Below are positions 25,234 to 33,662 of a stretch of 64,000 nt of DNA, in pieces; the first letter of the stretch is position 1, and every line of letters starts with the position of its first letter. Source of the stretch: Gallionella sp. (GTDB lineage Bacteria; Pseudomonadota; Gammaproteobacteria; Burkholderiales; Gallionellaceae); contig JAQTZW010000013.1 in NCBI GenBank assembly GCA_028687575.1, positions 1 to 64,000 of the forward strand, given 5' to 3'. Made by a program: the position numbers and the translations under genes. A model generated the notes under the pieces. The model did not search any database and had not been told where the DNA came from. It saw nothing but the letters and a program-made list of their open reading frames with translations.

Positions 25234-26096
25234 ATTGCACTCCCTGAAGGTACGACATCGGTGAAAAATAGTCTGGATTCGACAGGCAATGGCGTCCGTC
25301 CCAAGAACTGCGCCAATGGCTGCACGTCTGCCGAATAGCCGGCTTGCAACATGCGCAGATTCTCCGGCTGCAACATCGGATTGAAGAACTTCCCCACCCG
25401 CGCAAAAGCCATTGCCATTGAATAGGGTATCGGGAACACCGGCGCACGCGGCAGCCCCTGGGCCAGTCGCATCCACTGTAGCCACTCGGCGAAAGTGACC
25501 GTTTCCGTACCGACAATGTCCAGCGTTTTCCTTGTCTCCTGTGAGGTGAGGCAACGCATGACGGTCGCCACCACATCGCTGATGTGCACAGGCTGTAGCT
25601 TCTGCTGCCCGTCAGCGATGACCGGAATAAAGGGCAAGGTCGCCAGGCGCATGAACAGATCGGCGCTTTTTCCACCCTGTCCATAAATCAGTGACGGGCG
25701 TAACACGAACCATTCGAGATCAAGGTTACGCAAGCAGTCGTCGGCAGCGCGTTTACTCAGGTGGTAGGCGGAAAACGCCGTCGCATCGGCACCCAGAGCG
25801 GATATTTGTAGCACCCTGCAAACCCCCGCCTGTAGGCAAGCGTGAAACAGCGCAGCCGGTGCCAGAGTGTGCAGGAGCTCGAATTGCTGAGCGCCCCGTT
25901 CCGCTATGATGCCTACGCTATTGATGACGGCATCTATCCCGTCGAGGTGCGCTAGCCAATCATCCGGACTCAACATACTCGAGAAGTCGGTGCCATAGCT
26001 ACGCGAGACGCGCCTTACCTGATGTCCCGCAGCAAGCAGCGCCGCTTCAATGTTTCGGCCAATGAACCCGTTCGCGCCAGTCAGCAGGACGTTCAC
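25230..26096 (-). CDS. NAD(P)-binding SDR-type oxidoreductase/epimerase-like protein
   Basis: GTG 26096 follows GGGAGGG and gives the expected start NVLLTGANGFIG, a Rossmann glycine motif (G-A-N-G-F-I-G). The YxxxK motif is present as YHLSK, after ISALGA, so this is an extended/atypical SDR resembling complex I NDUFA9-type or NmrA-type proteins. Later segments PVHISDVV and TLDIVGTETVTFAEWL fit that group. Substrate cannot be named. It heads the three-gene operon with DUF2269 and DUF4166. Confidence 0.85.
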   Translation of the reverse strand: MNVLLTGANGFIGRNIEAALLAAGHQVRRVSRSYGTDFSSMLSPDDWLAHLDGIDAVINSVGIIAERGAQQFELLHTLAPAALFHACLQAGVCRVLQISALGADATAFSAYHLSKRAADDCLRNLDLEWFVLRPSLIYGQGGKSADLFMRLATLPFIPVIADGQQKLQPVHISDVVATVMRCLTSQETRKTLDIVGTETVTFAEWLQWMRLAQGLPRAPVFPIPYSMAMAFARVGKFFNPMLQPENLRMLQAGYSADVQPLAQFLGRTPLPVESRLFFTDVVPSGSAI

Positions 26097-26287
26097 GATG
26101 CCCTCCCGGCGAGGCTGATCAGGGACTTTACGAGTAGCAGGAAATAGGTATTCATCCAAGACTCCATTTGTATATTGGAGTCTGCAGTTTGGAGATTGGC
26201 CTGCTGTTTTTCTTCCGTTCCTATCAAACCGGAATAGATTTTGGCTCTAGACAAGGTAATTGCGGAACAACAAGCAACCCCAATTCG

Positions 26288-27385
26288 CTATTCGGGCGAC
26301 TTGTCCTTGGCAACAAGCTTGCGATATTGGCCGGGGGTCATGCCTTCGATTTCACGAAAGGCTTCGTAGAAATTCGACTGGGAAGTAAAACCCACACTGA
26401 GTCCAACGGACAAGACCGAGGCGGATGGCTCGCCCCGCAAAAAACTCTTGGCAGCCTCAATACGCAACTCCCGCAGATAGCGCGAAAATCCCTTTCCCAA
26501 CCGGCTATTCATCAATTCCGATAATTGGTGAGTGCTGATTTCCAGCCGTGCCGACAGGCGTGGCAGATTTAATTCCGCATCCTCGTACAGCCGCTCGATC
26601 TGCATTAGGACTTCCAGTTTGGACAGCACCGCATCGCAATCCACATTGCTCAGCGTAGAGTTGGCATAAGCGGCCTGTACGGCTTCGCTGACCTCGGTGG
26701 ATAACTGCGGTCGCAGGCTGAGCGTTGTTTGCACCAGCAGGAAAGCCGCACCTATCGAAATTGCGTAGACACAAAAAAACAGCTTCTCAGGCATTGCCGC
26801 CTGCACCAGTCCGAGCGCCGACACTGCGATGGCTATGACAATGACACTGCCCAACAGCAGCATTTCCAAATGAAAATTGGCTCGCTCAGCGCGAAGCGCA
26901 TAGAGTCTGCCGACCAGCCACAACAGGTAACAGACTCCAAAAATGAAGGCTAAAGGTAGTGCTGCGCCGTTGGGGAGCAAGGGCGAAAGCGCAACGGGCA
27001 ACACATGCCACAGATGCGCGATACTTCTTCGTGACTGCTGTTGCGGATGCAGTAACGGCTGGCTGAACAGAAAAAATGCCGGAGCCACTGCGAATAATGT
27101 CATACGGTAGAGCGTCGTCGAAACCCATGCCTGATCGAGGTATAGCCAAGCAAAATGGGAAAATTGCAAACCACTCAAGGCCAGCAGCAGAATCAGTCCC
27201 ATGATTCTCGCCACCGGCTGATCCTGATAGTTCACACGACGGAAATGTGTCAGCGCAATGGTAATAGCACTGAATATAGAGAAACCGATAAGCAGCAATG
27301 CGAGTGAAGTCACGGCAAGCGAAATATTACGAGTCTGGTCTGTTGCATAGTTACCTTGATGAATTTTGCAAGCCGGGCAATCCAC
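26288..27385 (-). CDS. Membrane-anchored AraC-family transcription regulator
   Basis: The frame starts at GTG 27385 (no strong ribosome-binding site, so the start is uncertain). Residues about 22-225 form seven hydrophobic segments. The last 100 residues are an AraC DNA-binding domain with two helix-turn-helix motifs (LNLPRLSARLEISTHQLSELM and VLSVGLSVGFTSQSNFYEAF, then GMTPGQYRK). Such proteins couple a membrane sensor to transcription. The SDR operon lies 191 bp downstream on the same strand and is its most likely target. Confidence 0.88.
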   Translation of the reverse strand: MDCPACKIHQGNYATDQTRNISLAVTSLALLLIGFSIFSAITIALTHFRRVNYQDQPVARIMGLILLLALSGLQFSHFAWLYLDQAWVSTTLYRMTLFAVAPAFFLFSQPLLHPQQQSRRSIAHLWHVLPVALSPLLPNGAALPLAFIFGVCYLLWLVGRLYALRAERANFHLEMLLLGSVIVIAIAVSALGLVQAAMPEKLFFCVYAISIGAAFLLVQTTLSLRPQLSTEVSEAVQAAYANSTLSNVDCDAVLSKLEVLMQIERLYEDAELNLPRLSARLEISTHQLSELMNSRLGKGFSRYLRELRIEAAKSFLRGEPSASVLSVGLSVGFTSQSNFYEAFREIEGMTPGQYRKLVAKDKSPE

Positions 27386-27431
27386 CCGATATTTTCATTT
27401 AATAACAAGGAGTAGCAGGCCAGGAATACTG

Positions 27432-27977
27432 CTATTTTCTGATTTTGGCATGCGCGGGTCGGAACACCTTACATTGCGTTTCATCTGCCTCAAGATATGC
27501 CCCCTCAATAAGATCAATACAATAAGGCACGGCAGGAAACACGGCATTCAGGCAATCATCAATCGCGGAAGGCTTGCCCGGCAGATTGATGATGAGGCAT
27601 TTGCCGCGTATGCCGGCCGTCTGGCGTGACAAAATCGCGGTCGGCACAAACTTGAGTGAGGCGCTACGCATCAATTCGCCAAACCCCGGCAACATCTTTT
27701 CGCAAACGGCCTCGGTCGCTTCCGGCGTCACATCGCGCAGGGCTGGCCCCGTGCCGCCGGTGGTGACGATCAAACAGCAGCCTTCTTCGTCGCTCATTTG
27801 GCGGATGGCAGCCTCGATCTGCGCCTGTTCATCCGCAATCACCTGCGCCACCGCCTGCCACGGACTGGTCAATACGCGCGTAAACCATGCCTGCATCGCC
27901 GGCCCGCCCTTGTCTTCATACTCGCCGCGACTGGCGCGGTCCGACACCGTCAGAAAACCTATCTTTGCCTTATTCAT
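27432..27977 (-). CDS. mog: Molybdopterin adenylyltransferase
   Basis: The 181-aa protein has the MoaB/Mog fold markers. TVSDRASRGEYEDKGGP is near the start, TTGGTGPALRDVTPEAT in the middle and LPGKPSAI in the last third. Mog adenylates molybdopterin with ATP before MoeA inserts molybdate. It is the last gene of the molybdenum cofactor run, one base after moeA. Length fits Mog. Confidence 0.93.
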   Translation of the reverse strand: MNKAKIGFLTVSDRASRGEYEDKGGPAMQAWFTRVLTSPWQAVAQVIADEQAQIEAAIRQMSDEEGCCLIVTTGGTGPALRDVTPEATEAVCEKMLPGFGELMRSASLKFVPTAILSRQTAGIRGKCLIINLPGKPSAIDDCLNAVFPAVPYCIDLIEGAYLEADETQCKVFRPAHAKIRK

Positions 27978-27978
27978 T

Positions 27979-29217
27979 TCATCCCTCTATATCGTTCTCA
28001 CCCTGCCAGGCCGTGCCGTCCAAAAGTTGGATGGTTGCCGACTCACCCGCCGCCAATCCGGCGCTCTCGTTAGGCACGACCAGCAAGCCATCGGCGCGCG
28101 CCATGGATAACAGCACGCCGCTGCTTTGCGAGCCGGTCGGCGTGGCGAGATAGCCTTGGGCATCGCGACTCAATGTGACGCGCACGAATTCCAGATTGCC
28201 CGGCCGGTGTTTCAACGCCTGCGTCAGTCTTGCCTGTATGGTGCGCCGATAAAGCCTGCCATGTCCCATCATCTGCCGCAATGCGGGGGCGACGATCTGC
28301 TCGAAGCTGACCATGCTGGCGACCGGATTGCCGGGCAGGCAAAAAACCATGCCTGTGTCCGTCGTGCCGAAGGCCGCCGGATGTCCGGGCCGCATCTGCA
28401 CTCGCCAGAAATGCATGGCAACACCCAGCGCCTCCAGCGTCGGACGCACGAAGTCGTGCACGCCGACCGAGGTGCCGCCGGACACCAGCAGCACATCGTA
28501 TTTCAATCCTTGCGCAAGCTTGTTTTTGAGTGCAACAGGATCGTCGTTTGCGATGCCCAGCAAAACCGGCTGTATGCCCAGCCCTTGCACCTGCGCCATC
28601 AGCGCGTAGCTGTTCGCATCGGGGACTTTGTCGGGGTCGAATGCATCGTGCAGTCCTTCGAGTTCATCGCCACTGGACAGTATCGCCACCGTCGGACGGC
28701 GGCGCACCTGCACCCTGGCGCACTTCACCATCGCTAGGATGCCCAACACGCCAGGCGTGATTTCACAGCCCGCCTCCAGAGTCACTGCACCGCTGCGCAG
28801 GTTTTCCCCCTGCCGGCGGATGTCACGACCAACTGGCACAGACACGTTGATCTGGACTATGTCAGGTGCGACCGCTTCGGTATCTTCAACGCGCAGCACG
28901 GTATCAGCGCCATGGGGTATCTTTGCGCCGGTCATGATGCGAGCGCATTGCCCCGCTTTGAGAGTGATCGCAGGCAACTCCCCGGCCTTGATGTCCGCAA
29001 CGATTTTCAGTTGCGCAGGTATTGCCGCAAGATCGCCGGCGCGCACCGCATAGCCATCCATCGCCGACACGTCATAGGGCGGATGATCGCGGTTGGATTT
29101 CACCTCCTGCGCCAGCACCCGCCCCAGAGACTGGAGCAAGTCCATTTCCTTCGTGCCCAGCGGTGCGGCTCGTTGCAATACGCAGGCTTGCGCATCGTTC
29201 AAACTGAGCGGTTTCAT
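27979..29217 (-). CDS. moeA: Molybdopterin molybdenumtransferase
   Basis: The 412-aa protein has the MoeA order of domains. It starts MKPLSLNDAQACVLQ, then DVSAMDGYAV, MTGAKIPHGADTV, ILSSGDEL, VLLVSGGTSVGVHDF and FCLPGNPVASMVSFEQ. It inserts molybdate into adenylated molybdopterin. The start overlaps mobA by 4 bp. Length is normal for the family. Confidence 0.95.
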   Translation of the reverse strand: MKPLSLNDAQACVLQRAAPLGTKEMDLLQSLGRVLAQEVKSNRDHPPYDVSAMDGYAVRAGDLAAIPAQLKIVADIKAGELPAITLKAGQCARIMTGAKIPHGADTVLRVEDTEAVAPDIVQINVSVPVGRDIRRQGENLRSGAVTLEAGCEITPGVLGILAMVKCARVQVRRRPTVAILSSGDELEGLHDAFDPDKVPDANSYALMAQVQGLGIQPVLLGIANDDPVALKNKLAQGLKYDVLLVSGGTSVGVHDFVRPTLEALGVAMHFWRVQMRPGHPAAFGTTDTGMVFCLPGNPVASMVSFEQIVAPALRQMMGHGRLYRRTIQARLTQALKHRPGNLEFVRVTLSRDAQGYLATPTGSQSSGVLLSMARADGLLVVPNESAGLAAGESATIQLLDGTAWQGENDIEG

Positions 29218-29792
29218 TGCATCATTCCTTCTGCTCTTGCCACATCCTGCGGCGTATCCAGATCAATAAAGCTACGCGGTGACGAGGCGGTCAATTCGCC
29301 CTCCTCCGCATAGCGCACGTTCAATAACTTCAACGCCCCCATCAGGCTTCTGTCGCCGCCAGCCAATCGCGCTTGCAACAGCGGCAGGCAACCGGTCGCG
29401 TAAAAGGCCAGTAACGGCTGCGGATAGCCCGCGATTCTCGGCACGACGGCTTGATGATCGCCGCGCAACGCCGCCAACTGCACGATCACGGCAGGCGCGA
29501 CAAAGGGCATGTCGCAGGCCACCACGAAAGTCCACGGCGTGGTTACCTGTTCCAGCGCACTCACCAGTCCGGCCAGCGGCCCCATGCCTGTTTGTCGGTC
29601 GCATATCTGCGGCAGCGCGATTTCTGCGCGAGGCGCGTTGACGCTGACCATCGTCTTGCCGAACAACGGCTGCACCACCGCAATCACCGATTGCAGCAAC
29701 GGCGTGCCATTGAAGGGCAGCATCGCCTTGTCCTGACCCATGCGCGAGGAATTGCCGCCCGCCAATATGATCGCGGTGCAGTCTTCGATCAT
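29214..29792 (-). CDS. mobA: Molybdenum cofactor guanylyltransferase
   Basis: The 192-aa protein begins with the nucleotidyltransferase signature IILAGGNSSRMGQDKAML. FVVACDMPFVAP holds the metal-binding Asp, and the C-terminal pattern is DLDTPQDVARAEG. MobA adds GMP to make the bis-MGD cofactor that NapA needs, which explains its place in this operon. It overlaps both neighbours by 4 bp. Confidence 0.95.
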   Translation of the reverse strand: MIEDCTAIILAGGNSSRMGQDKAMLPFNGTPLLQSVIAVVQPLFGKTMVSVNAPRAEIALPQICDRQTGMGPLAGLVSALEQVTTPWTFVVACDMPFVAPAVIVQLAALRGDHQAVVPRIAGYPQPLLAFYATGCLPLLQARLAGGDRSLMGALKLLNVRYAEEGELTASSPRSFIDLDTPQDVARAEGMMQ

Positions 29793-30271
29793 TTCAGCTG
29801 GGCCATCAGGAATCGCGCGATGCCTGCAATGTCATCCAAGGCGAATTGCGGCAAATGCGGGTCGGCAGTGGCGACATCGGTGACCTGTGCGATCACGCCA
29901 TCCGTGCAGCGCGGCGTTGCAGAACAGGCGGCGCGCCACACCTCGATCTTCGGGCAATCCGCGTGCGAAAAACTCTCCGCCAGCACCAGATCGGCATCGG
30001 CAAAATAGCGTTCGGCCAAGCGGACGGGGTCGCTTTCCTCAATGATATCGGCTATCAGTTGCATTGCCGAGGGCGTGACCAGCATGCTCGCCACCGCCCC
30101 CGCCTGCTTGAAGCGCCAGCTGTCCTTGCCCGGTGTGTCGAGCGCCACCCGATGATGGGTGTGCTTGAGGGTGGCGACTCTGATGCCCTCAGCAGTCAGC
30201 ACGGGCAGCAGTTTTTCGATCAGCGTGGTCTTGCCACTGCCTGAATAACCGACGACGGCGACGACTTTCAT
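29789..30271 (-). CDS. mobB: Molybdopterin-guanine dinucleotide biosynthesis accessory GTPase
   Basis: The 160-aa protein starts with a P-loop (VVGYSGSGKTTLIEKLL). KHTHHRVALDTPGKDSWRFKQAGA follows, and then VLAESFSHADCPKIEVWRA; all are MobB hallmarks. MobB binds GTP and assists MobA. ATGA overlaps link it to moaE and mobA. Confidence 0.95.
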   Translation of the reverse strand: MKVVAVVGYSGSGKTTLIEKLLPVLTAEGIRVATLKHTHHRVALDTPGKDSWRFKQAGAVASMLVTPSAMQLIADIIEESDPVRLAERYFADADLVLAESFSHADCPKIEVWRAACSATPRCTDGVIAQVTDVATADPHLPQFALDDIAGIARFLMAQLK

Positions 30272-30690
30272 GGATGCGGCGTAACCCAGGAATCGCCTGC
30301 AGGGGTGACTTCCTTCTTCCAGATCGGCACGCGCGACTTTAATTCGTCAATGATCCACTCGCAGGCGTGCAAGGCGGGCGCGCGATGCTCGGCGCCGGTG
30401 GCGATGAAGACGATGTTGTCGCCCGCCCTGACAGTCGCGAGACGGTGGACGATGCGGGCATCGAGCAGGCCGAAGCGGGCGATGGCCTCCGCCCGCAATT
30501 TTTGCAGTTCCGGCAGCGCCATCCGTTCATAAGCCTCGAAGCTGATCTCACTCACCTCGCGCCCTTCGGAATAATCGCGCGCGCAACCGATGAAGGTGGC
30601 GATGCCGCCCATGCACTTCGAGCTGGCTTTAAGCGCCAACACCTCGGCATCCTGGGAAAAGTCCTCGATCTGCAGGCGTACGGCGTCCAT
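30268..30690 (-). CDS. moaE: Molybdopterin synthase large subunit
   Basis: The 140-aa protein carries GGIATFIGCARDYSEG, SFEAYERMA, IVHRLATVRAGD and EHRAPALHACEWIIDELK. PIWKKE holds the catalytic Lys. It pairs with MoaD to add the dithiolene sulfurs to cyclic pyranopterin phosphate. The moaD stop is immediately before its ATG. Confidence 0.95.
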   Translation of the reverse strand: MDAVRLQIEDFSQDAEVLALKASSKCMGGIATFIGCARDYSEGREVSEISFEAYERMALPELQKLRAEAIARFGLLDARIVHRLATVRAGDNIVFIATGAEHRAPALHACEWIIDELKSRVPIWKKEVTPAGDSWVTPHP

Positions 30691-30930
30691 TCAACCCCCG
30701 GAAAACTTCGCCATGAAAGCGATCTCGTCGTTGTCAGCCAACGGCGTTTGCCGGTCTCGCACCTGCACGCCGTTGATGGCGATGAAACTGATGATGTCGA
30801 ACAACTGCGGATAGTGTTCGTTTAGCTGATTGATCACGTCCTGCAAGCTCATGCCTGCGGTATGAATCATGGCCAGTTCGCGCGTCTGTATCCGCTCGGA
30901 AACCGGGCCGAAGAACAGCACCTTGATCAT
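30691..30930 (-). CDS. moaD: Molybdopterin synthase sulfur carrier subunit
   Basis: I chose ATG 30930, which overlaps the moaC stop by 4 bp (ATGA). The 79-aa beta-grasp protein begins [13 protein letters not shown] and ends FSGG, the double-Gly C-terminus that receives the thiocarboxylate. [15 protein letters not shown] is the usual end motif. Confidence 0.95.
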   Translation of the reverse strand: MIKVLFFGPVSERIQTRELAMIHTAGMSLQDVINQLNEHYPQLFDIISFIAINGVQVRDRQTPLADNDEIAFMAKFSGG

Positions 30931-31427
30931 GCCGCGCCCCTTTGCCAGTGGCCGCTCTTGCCGCCCTGCTTTTCTTCGAGCTGGATATTCACAATGCGCA
31001 TGCCCCGGTCCATCGCCTTGCACATGTCGTACACGGTCAGCAACGCGGTGCTGGCGGCACACAGCGCTTCCATCTCCACGCCGGTCTGTCCCGTGCATTT
31101 GACGGTCGCGCTAACCGACAGTCCCAGACAGCCCTGCTCGTCCGGTTCGGTGATGTCGGTGAAGGCGATTTCGACGCCGGTGAGCGGCAGGCTGTGGCAC
31201 ATCGGGATCAGATCGGCGGTTCGTTTGGCAGCCATCACCGCCGCCACATCGGCCACGGTCAGCACGTTGCCCTTGGCGATCTTGCCTGCGCGTATGCGTT
31301 CCAGGGTCGCAGGCTGCATGCGAATCACGCCGCTGGCAATCGCGGTGCGTTGTGTGATGGTCTTGGCGGAGACATCCACCATGCGCGCGCGACCGTCGTC
31401 GGAAAAATGAGTCAGTGTGTCAGACAT
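30927..31427 (-). CDS. moaC: Cyclic pyranopterin monophosphate synthase
   Basis: ATG 31427 lies within the last codons of the upstream transporter gene (8-bp overlap). The 166-aa protein has the MoaC markers [43 protein letters not shown] and GGKSGHW. MoaC works right after MoaA in the pathway. Confidence 0.95.
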   Translation of the reverse strand: MSDTLTHFSDDGRARMVDVSAKTITQRTAIASGVIRMQPATLERIRAGKIAKGNVLTVADVAAVMAAKRTADLIPMCHSLPLTGVEIAFTDITEPDEQGCLGLSVSATVKCTGQTGVEMEALCAASTALLTVYDMCKAMDRGMRIVNIQLEEKQGGKSGHWQRGAA

Positions 31428-32178
31428 AGAATAGTTTAAAACCCGCAATTAACAGGACAGCACTCAATACGCGCGCAATCGCCTTCATCGGCAAGGTACG
31501 ACTACCCAAGTAGGAACCCAGCAGCCCGCCCATCAGTACTGTCAGTGCCAGCGGGATAACATCGTGCTGTATGCCCTGAGCCGCCTGCACGGAAAATCCC
31601 ATCAAGCCCGAGAGTGAGTTTAGCAAAATAAAGGGGGCCGAGACTGCCGCCGCCTGTTTGGGATTAGCCCATCCCATCAATAAGATCAGCGGTGTCAATA
31701 CAATGCCACCGCCTATACCTATCAATCCGGAGAAAAATCCGATACCCGCACCGGATAGCATCGCGACAACGAACGCCGGTTCGCGCAAATCCGCATCAGG
31801 GGATGTTCTGATTGCGATTCGCAATGCCGAGAAAATCAGCACGACCCCCAGCAACAGGTTGAACCAGTGCGTGGGCAGTTGCAAATAGCCACCCACCATC
31901 GCCAGCGGCACCGAGCCAACTACGAAAGGCCAAAACAAATTCCACCTAAAATGACCGGCTCGATAGAAAAGTATCGTAGCCACTGTCGAGACCACCACAT
32001 TCAGCACCAGCGCCAGCGGTTTGATTTCCTGTGGCGCAAAACCTAACAACACCATCACAGCAATATAGCCCGATGCACCGCCGTGTCCGGTCACCGAATA
32101 GAGGACTGCAAGCACGAATAGCCCAGTCTCCAATATCAACATCTCCGAGCCAAACATTAAATTACCCATATGAATCAT
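31420..32178 (-). CDS. TauE/SafE-family sulfite/anion exporter-like membrane protein
   Basis: The most likely start is ATG 32178, with GGTGG 8 nt upstream; later ATGs at the same end are possible. About seven or eight transmembrane segments contain the family pattern. Examples are [33 protein letters not shown] and [17 protein letters not shown]. The family moves sulfite or other sulfur anions. Being inside the moa operon, between moaA and moaC, suggests a link to cofactor or oxyanion traffic, but the substrate is unknown. Confidence 0.88.
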   Translation of the reverse strand: MIHMGNLMFGSEMLILETGLFVLAVLYSVTGHGGASGYIAVMVLLGFAPQEIKPLALVLNVVVSTVATILFYRAGHFRWNLFWPFVVGSVPLAMVGGYLQLPTHWFNLLLGVVLIFSALRIAIRTSPDADLREPAFVVAMLSGAGIGFFSGLIGIGGGIVLTPLILLMGWANPKQAAAVSAPFILLNSLSGLMGFSVQAAQGIQHDVIPLALTVLMGGLLGSYLGSRTLPMKAIARVLSAVLLIAGFKLFYV

Positions 32179-32182
32179 AATA

Positions 32183-33163
32183 TTAGCCACCCGTTGCAGA
32201 CATGATGCGGATGATTTTACCGGGCTGTTCGCGGAACTCGTGCTTTTCGGGTTTAAGTTCGATCGCCTCACGGATGGCCGATTCCAGCCCGGCATCAGAG
32301 ATCCCGCTGCGCAACAGCGGGCGCAACTCGAATTTGCTGTCATCGCCCAAACAAAGATACAGCGTGCCATCTACCGTGAGTCTTACGCGATTGCAGGTCT
32401 CGCAAAAATGCTGCGACATCGGCGTGATGAAGCCGATGCTGAACCTGCCATCGGCAGTCACCAGATACCTTGCCGGGCCACCTCCGGCAACCAGGCCGTC
32501 CACCATGCCGTAACGCGATTGCAATTGTTTCCTGATCGGTTGCAGATCCACGAAGCCAGCGTTTCTGCCGGTATCGCCCACCGGCATGGTCTCGATTAGC
32601 CTCAACACAAAACCGTGCTCAAGGCAGAAGTCGGCCATGGCGGTGATTTCATCCTCGTTCACGCCTGCCATGACGACCATGTTGATCTTGATCGGCGCGA
32701 AACCAGCGGATTTGGCGACAACCAAACCGTCCAGTACAGAGGCTAATGCATCGCGCCTAGTAATATTTAACACCCGTTCCGCACACAGCGAATCCAGGCT
32801 GACATTGAGTCGGCTCACCCCCGCCGCCTTGAGTGCTGCCGCGTGTCTGGCCAACTGGGTGGCATTGGTACTGAGCGATAAATCCTCAACCCCTTCGATA
32901 CGTTTTAAGCGTGCAGCCAGTTCACTGATGTTGCGCCGCAGCAAGGGTTCGCCGCCGGTGAGGCGAAATTTCGAGGTACCCAGACGCGTGAAGGCGGCTA
33001 CCACGCGCGTGATTTCCTCAAAAGTCAGCCAGTCAACTGGCTCCCCATAATCGTTGAAACCCTGCGGCATGCAATAACTGCAACGCAGGTCGCAACGATC
33101 TGTCACCGATAACCGTAAATAATCGATGGAGCGACCAAAGCGATCTTGCAAGGCAGTCGTCAT
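32183..33163 (-). CDS. moaA: GTP 3',8-cyclase (radical SAM)
   Basis: The 326-aa protein has the radical-SAM cluster Cys24-x3-Cys28-x2-Cys31 (CDLRCSYC), then FRLTGGEPLLRR. A C-terminal cluster follows, with HFCETCNRVRLT and a third Cys in LYLCLG. It ends ATGG, the conserved double-Gly terminus. It makes the first intermediate of the molybdenum cofactor from GTP. ATG 33163 lies 6 bp after napB. Confidence 0.96.
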   Translation of the reverse strand: MTTALQDRFGRSIDYLRLSVTDRCDLRCSYCMPQGFNDYGEPVDWLTFEEITRVVAAFTRLGTSKFRLTGGEPLLRRNISELAARLKRIEGVEDLSLSTNATQLARHAAALKAAGVSRLNVSLDSLCAERVLNITRRDALASVLDGLVVAKSAGFAPIKINMVVMAGVNEDEITAMADFCLEHGFVLRLIETMPVGDTGRNAGFVDLQPIRKQLQSRYGMVDGLVAGGGPARYLVTADGRFSIGFITPMSQHFCETCNRVRLTVDGTLYLCLGDDSKFELRPLLRSGISDAGLESAIREAIELKPEKHEFREQPGKIIRIMSATGG

Positions 33164-33169
33164 GCGTTC

Positions 33170-33652
33170 CTATCGGCTACGCTTGCCAAAGGTGTTTTCG
33201 ACCAGTGGAGTGGTATTCGCCTGCGGCACATGGCATTGGTTACAGTTGAATCGCGCATTGATCAGATGATCGGTAACCTTGTTGCGATCACGACGCAAAT
33301 CGGTGTAATGACTGGGTGGAATCGGTGTTGCCGTTCCTGGCTCGCGTACTTTCCCCCATTGATCGGGCAGAGTATGGCAGGCAATGCACATATTGTTATC
33401 CTTGGTAATCGGCAGAAAGTCGGCTATGTCATGCGGGATTTGCGGCGGCGCATTAAGATAGGCGCGTGGCAATACCTTGTTCTGCCCAGCCATTTCCCCC
33501 TTGTATTGATAAACCTGTGGTTCAGGGGTATCAAAAACACTGGTTTTGCTCAATCCCATACTATCTGCCGGTATGGATTTGGCAACGGGCGCAGCCTGTA
33601 CCGATGCTGCAATGACCAAGAAGAGACCGGCAACTAATTGATGTAAGCGCAT
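33170..33652 (-). CDS. napB: Periplasmic nitrate reductase, diheme cytochrome c subunit
   Basis: ATG 33652 follows GAGGAG. The 160-aa protein has a signal peptide (IAASVQA-AP). Two heme sites are Cys89-x2-Cys92-His93 (CIACH) and Cys137-x2-Cys140-His141 (CNQCH). SKTSVFDTPEPQ, YLNAPPQIPH and FLPIT are NapB signatures. It passes electrons to NapA in the periplasm. napA ends 10 bp upstream. Confidence 0.95.
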   Translation of the reverse strand: MRLHQLVAGLFLVIAASVQAAPVAKSIPADSMGLSKTSVFDTPEPQVYQYKGEMAGQNKVLPRAYLNAPPQIPHDIADFLPITKDNNMCIACHTLPDQWGKVREPGTATPIPPSHYTDLRRDRNKVTDHLINARFNCNQCHVPQANTTPLVENTFGKRSR

Positions 33653-33662
33653 TTTATTCTCC